Shown: piece after piece, positions 5,780 through 9,539 of the stretch
How the letters are laid out: the number at the start of each line of letters is the position of its first letter
How positions within the stretch are numbered: position 1 is the first letter of the stretch
DNA from: Synergistaceae bacterium
GTDB lineage: Bacteria; Synergistota; Synergistia; Synergistales; Aminobacteriaceae
Direction of reading: 5' to 3'
Length of the DNA: 9,539 bases
Assembly: GCA_009776565.1 (NCBI GenBank)
Contig: WRNQ01000005.1
Coordinates: forward strand, 1,084 to 10,622
Notes under the pieces: model-generated
The model's input: only the letters and a program-made list of their open reading frames with translations
Database searches by the model: none
What the model was told of the DNA's origin: nothing
Program-made: the position numbers and the translations under genes

Positions 5780-8488
5780 ATGAAACGTCGTAATGTAAAC
5801 CTGGAAAAAGCGTACAGTCCTGAAGGAATAGAACAAAAATGGTACGCCTACTGGATGAGTAAAGATTTTTTTCTTGCAAAGTGCTTTGACTCACCGGAAG
5901 ACGGCGCCCCATCTTCAAAAGGGCACTTTTCAATTGTTATCCCTCCGCCTAATGTTACCGGTTCACTGCATATGGGACACGCTTTTAACAATACCTTTCA
6001 GGATATACTTTGCCGAACACGGAGAATGCAGGGTTATGACGTATTATGGCTTCCGGGGACAGATCACGCTGGGATAGCCACTCAAAACGTTGTGGAAAGG
6101 GAAATAGAGAAGAGCGGCGCTACGCGTCATTCTCTCGGCAGGGAAAAATTTGTACAAAAAGTTTGGGAATGGAAAGAGCTATATGGAAACCGGATAATAA
6201 CTCAAATGAAGCGGCTTGGAAATTCCTGCGACTGGCGCCGTGAAAGATTTACTCTTGACGAAGGTCTTTCCCGGGCTGTTCGCGAAGTTTTTGTAAAGCT
6301 ATATAAAAAAGACCTTATATACAAAGGCAAATATATAATAAACTGGTGCTCACGATGCAATACCGCATTATCAGACCTCGAAGTGGATCATGAAGATAAG
6401 AGCGGTAAATTTTATTATGTAAAGTATCCGTTCGCTGATGGAATGGACAGCGAAGAGGACGGCATTATTATTTCAACTACAAGACCGGAAACTATTCTTG
6501 GAGATGTCGCCGTAGCCGTTCATCCAAGATCGGAAAACAGCCGGTTCATTGGTCGCAAAGTAAAAGCGCCGCTCTCAGATAGGATAATTCCGATAATTGA
6601 GGATAACATGGTTGACCCTGAATTTGGAACAGGCTGTGTAAAAATAACCCCCGCTCATGACCTGACCGATTATATTATTGGGAAAAAGCATGATCTTCCG
6701 CAGCTTCAGGTCATAGACAGCGATGGGAAAATGAATGAGAACGCCCTTTGTTATCAGGGGCTTACTATTGAGGAAGCTCGTAAAGCAACTTCAGAAGATA
6801 TAGACAAACTCGGACTAATGGTAAAGGTAGAAGAAATTGTTCATTCTATAGGACATTGCCAAAGGTGCCGCACAATAGTAGAACCATATTTGTCAGAACA
6901 ATGGTTTGTCCGCGCAAAACCACTTGCCGACAGAGGAATAAAAGCTGTTAAGGACGGGCTCATAAAGTGGTTCCCGGAGCAGTGGGAAAAGACTTATTTC
7001 CAATGGATGGAAAATATCCGCGATTGGTGCATATCCAGACAACTTTGGTGGGGACACCGAATTCCCGCCTGGTATTGCGATGAATGTGGACATATCTCAG
7101 TTTGCGAAAATGACCCTGCCGTATGTGAAAAATGTGGGAGCGTTAATATAGTTCAGGACGAAGATGTACTGGATACATGGTTCAGCAGCGCCCTATGGCC
7201 TTTTTCAACAATGGGGTGGCCGGAAGATACTCCGGACCTGAGATACTATTACCCCACGTCTTTAATGGTCACCGGTTTCGATATTATTTTCTTTTGGGTT
7301 GCGAGAATGATAATGATGGGTTTGGAGTTCATGGATGAAGAACCTTTTAAGGATGTGTATATCCATTCGCTTATCCGCGACGAAAAGGGCCGCAAAATGA
7401 GTAAATCAACCGGAAATGCAATCGACCCGCTTGATATGATAGATAAATATGGCGCCGATGGGCTCAGGATGGCGCTTGCAGCGCTCTCAACCCAAGGCAG
7501 GGACATTCTTTTAAGCAGTTCAAAGATAGAGACATTTCGTTTCTTCATGAATAAGCTATGGAATGCCGCCCGCTTCGCGCTCTTAAATCTTGACGACGAT
7601 AAAAAAGAAATAATAATAACAGATCTTTATTTACATGACCGTTGGATACTTGACAGGACGCAGAATGTAATAGAAAATACAACAAAGCTGATTGACGAAT
7701 ATAATATTGGGGAAGCAGCCCGGTTACTTTATGATTTTGTATGGGGAGATATATGCGACTGGTATCTTGAAATGGCAAAACCGTCACTTCACGGAGATGA
7801 AGGGGATGTACGCGCGCAAGCTTCTCAAGCTGTTCTCGAATATGTTTTTCATAGTGCGCTGCTTTTGTTGCATCCATTTATTCCATTTATAACCGAGGAG
7901 CTTTGGGACGCTTTTGGATATGGGGAAAGCAGGGGCGGAAAATCAATTGTAATATCCGAATGGCCTGCGGTTGATGAAAAAATGCGCTTCTATAGTTCAA
8001 AGAATGAAATGATGTACTTTCAGGAAACTGTCAGAGCAATAAGGAACCTTAGGGCAGAAGCCGGATTGACTCCGCAGCAGCAGGTAAACATTGTATATAT
8101 TCAAACCGAAAATAATGAATATGCTGATATTCTGGCTTCAAATTTGTCTCAAATAATTATGCTATGTAAAGTAAAGGATATAGAATTTATAAAACGCGAC
8201 CTGGACGAAAAGAAAACGAATGGATGTTTATCTGTAGTTATGGCATTTGCCGAAATAAATCTCTTCGTTGGCGATATTCTTGATATTGGTTCAGAGATTG
8301 TGCGTCTGGAAAAAGATATGGGTGAACTTCAAAAGAATCTTTCGGTGAACCTTGCTAAACTTGGCAATGAAAGTTTTATCAAACGCGCTCCGGTTGAAGT
8401 TGTGGAACAGGAAAGAGCGAGAAGTTTGGAAGCGGAAGCCCGGATATCGCGGATAAAAAGAAATATAGAAAACCTTAAACGCGCGTGA
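5780..8488 (+). CDS. valS: valine-tRNA ligase (valyl-tRNA synthetase)
   Basis: A full-length class I aminoacyl-tRNA synthetase of 902 residues that joins valine to tRNA-Val in the cytoplasm. Visible features in order are the ATP-binding HIGH-type motif HMGH (64-67) after PPPNVTGSL, the ValRS-type GTDHAGIATQ, the start of the CP1 editing domain around STTRPET (232-238), a zinc-ribbon-like insertion with C433/C436 and C449/C452, and the KMSKS loop (539-543). The anticodon-binding domain follows, and the C-terminal end (about 838-902) is charged and helical, matching the ValRS coiled coil that contacts the tRNA. AGGAG at 5767-5771 sets the start. No T-box leader is present in the 47-base gap upstream, so any regulation must come from elsewhere. 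folC begins five bases after the stop. Confidence 0.97.
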   Translation: MKRRNVNLEKAYSPEGIEQKWYAYWMSKDFFLAKCFDSPEDGAPSSKGHFSIVIPPPNVTGSLHMGHAFNNTFQDILCRTRRMQGYDVLWLPGTDHAGIATQNVVEREIEKSGATRHSLGREKFVQKVWEWKELYGNRIITQMKRLGNSCDWRRERFTLDEGLSRAVREVFVKLYKKDLIYKGKYIINWCSRCNTALSDLEVDHEDKSGKFYYVKYPFADGMDSEEDGIIISTTRPETILGDVAVAVHPRSENSRFIGRKVKAPLSDRIIPIIEDNMVDPEFGTGCVKITPAHDLTDYIIGKKHDLPQLQVIDSDGKMNENALCYQGLTIEEARKATSEDIDKLGLMVKVEEIVHSIGHCQRCRTIVEPYLSEQWFVRAKPLADRGIKAVKDGLIKWFPEQWEKTYFQWMENIRDWCISRQLWWGHRIPAWYCDECGHISVCENDPAVCEKCGSVNIVQDEDVLDTWFSSALWPFSTMGWPEDTPDLRYYYPTSLMVTGFDIIFFWVARMIMMGLEFMDEEPFKDVYIHSLIRDEKGRKMSKSTGNAIDPLDMIDKYGADGLRMALAALSTQGRDILLSSSKIETFRFFMNKLWNAARFALLNLDDDKKEIIITDLYLHDRWILDRTQNVIENTTKLIDEYNIGEAARLLYDFVWGDICDWYLEMAKPSLHGDEGDVRAQASQAVLEYVFHSALLLLHPFIPFITEELWDAFGYGESRGGKSIVISEWPAVDEKMRFYSSKNEMMYFQETVRAIRNLRAEAGLTPQQQVNIVYIQTENNEYADILASNLSQIIMLCKVKDIEFIKRDLDEKKTNGCLSVVMAFAEINLFVGDILDIGSEIVRLEKDMGELQKNLSVNLAKLGNESFIKRAPVEVVEQERARSLEAEARISRIKRNIENLKRA

Positions 8489-8493
8489 ATTTA

Positions 8494-9539
8494 ATGCAAA
8501 ACAATTCTTTTACTGAATTTGAGAGGCTTATAACAGAAAACTCAAGTCCGGGTATAAGACCTGGGCTTGAGCGAGTTGAAAAGCTTTTAAAAATCCTGGG
8601 AAATCCTCAGGATAAATTTCCTGCCATTCATGTTGTAGGAACAAATGGTAAAGGATCGACAGCGGCATTTACAAATTCGATACTTGTCAAATCCGGCTAT
8701 AAGACGGCTCTTTATACAAGCCCTCATTTAATGAGTCCTGAAGAAAGATTACTTATAAACGGAAGTCCTCTTTGCGAGGAGGAATGGCTTGATTGCGCAA
8801 CGCAAGTAGTTGAAGTTATCCGGAATGATAGTTATTTATTAAACGATCCACCTTCATATTTTGAAGTTTTAACCGCAGTAGCTTTTAAGCTTATTGAAAA
8901 GCATGAAGTTGACGCAGCGGTAATTGAGGCGGGATTAGGAGGCAGATTAGACGCTACCAATACACTGGGCGATGTTATAGTTTCCGTTATTGCATCTATT
9001 TCAATGGATCATACCGAATACCTTGGAGATACAATAGAAAAAATTGCGTTTGAGAAGTTTTCTGTAGTGCGCGACCCTCAAAATGCTGTTTATCTTGGTG
9101 ATAACGAATCATTGTACAAGCATTTTCAAGGTAATATCTTAATGCGGGATGCGCGCTTTAAAGTGAATAGCATCTCAATTAATGGAAACTGTTATGACAT
9201 GGCCTGGAAGCAATATCAATTCAAAGAGCTTAAAACCAGTCTTATAGGCGAGTTTCAAATTTATAACAGCGCCCTTGCTGTAGTTGCGGCTCTTATTGCT
9301 TCTGCCAGACTACCGGAAGTTAATGAAAGCTCAATTAGAGACGGGCTCAATAAAGCGGTTTGGATTGGCAGGATGGAACTTATTCCATACGATTCGGGCA
9401 GTAAATATATTCTTATGGACGGTGGGCACAACGAAGACGGCGTCTCTAAATTTGTCGGGAGCGTAGCAAAAATTTTCGGGTTTAGCTTTAAAAAAGCTAT
9501 AATATATGCCGCTATGAAGGATAAAGATTTACCCGGCTG
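8494..9539 (+). CDS. folC: bifunctional dihydrofolate/folylpolyglutamate synthase (3' partial)
   Basis: The frame is open from ATG 8494 to the window end, giving 348 full codons; FolC proteins are usually around 430 residues, so roughly the last fifth is missing. The enzyme adds glutamate to dihydropteroate and to tetrahydrofolates using ATP. Motifs seen are the P-loop GTNGKGS (49-55), YTSPHL (74-79), EAGLGGRLDATN (145-156), MDHTEYLG (171-178), GRME (292-295) and DGGHN (309-313). Two places differ from the common form: DGGHNED where DGAHNP is typical, and EKFSVVR (187-193) where EKAGI-K is typical. They look like natural divergence, since the frame is clean. There is no clear Shine-Dalgarno sequence, and with only five bases from the valS stop, translation is probably coupled to valS. 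Confidence 0.93.
   Translation, partial: MQNNSFTEFERLITENSSPGIRPGLERVEKLLKILGNPQDKFPAIHVVGTNGKGSTAAFTNSILVKSGYKTALYTSPHLMSPEERLLINGSPLCEEEWLDCATQVVEVIRNDSYLLNDPPSYFEVLTAVAFKLIEKHEVDAAVIEAGLGGRLDATNTLGDVIVSVIASISMDHTEYLGDTIEKIAFEKFSVVRDPQNAVYLGDNESLYKHFQGNILMRDARFKVNSISINGNCYDMAWKQYQFKELKTSLIGEFQIYNSALAVVAALIASARLPEVNESSIRDGLNKAVWIGRMELIPYDSGSKYILMDGGHNEDGVSKFVGSVAKIFGFSFKKAIIYAAMKDKDLPG

Noticed and set aside
7545..7877. 110-codon minus-strand open frame within valS
   Set aside because: It is antisense to a well-conserved synthetase and has no recognisable domain.
1..9539. CRISPR array, tRNA or rRNA genes, integrase or attachment sites
   Set aside because: No regular repeat-spacer pattern, RNA gene signature or recombinase gene was seen on either strand.

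Overview
The window most likely comes from a Gram-negative bacterium of the phylum Synergistota. The main clue is the first, partial gene. It ends in a Gly-rich spacer, a GGGCS motif, a hydrophobic stretch and a short basic tail, which is the layout of the Synergist-CTERM sorting signal. Base composition is moderately AT-rich. All supported genes lie on the + strand, and several start or stop within a few bases of each other, so most of the window reads as one or two long transcription units.

Layout: (1) 1-207, the C-terminal end of a cell-surface protein with a bacterial Ig-like (BIG2-type) domain. (2) 208-357, a gene-free stretch with a weak candidate terminator and promoter. (3) 358-2233, tatA, tatC and a DUF362 protein that carries a twin-arginine signal, so a minimal TatA/TatC translocase is encoded next to a likely substrate. 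(4) 2235-2411, a compact element of about 177 bp with imperfect terminal inverted repeats, resembling a MITE or other mobile palindromic repeat, inserted directly after the DUF362 stop codon. (5) 2449-5032, a NapH-like membrane protein with many iron-sulfur cluster motifs, then an aldo/keto reductase with a C-terminal ferredoxin-like domain. (6) 5029-5732, a VapBC-type toxin-antitoxin pair, overlapping the reductase by four bases. (7) 5780-8488, valS. (8) 8494 to the window end, folC, cut off at its 3' end.

How the genes may work together: tatA, tatC, the DUF362 protein, the iron-sulfur membrane protein and the aldo/keto reductase look like one redox module. The membrane protein has two NapH-type CxxxCP motifs and a cytoplasmic ferredoxin domain. 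It then has an internal Tat-like motif (Lys-Arg followed by a hydrophobic segment) just before a C-terminal domain with four more Cys clusters. This suggests, by inference, that its C-terminal half is exported folded by the Tat pathway, giving an electron wire across the membrane served by the TatAC pair in the same locus. The toxin-antitoxin pair, valS and folC appear functionally unrelated.
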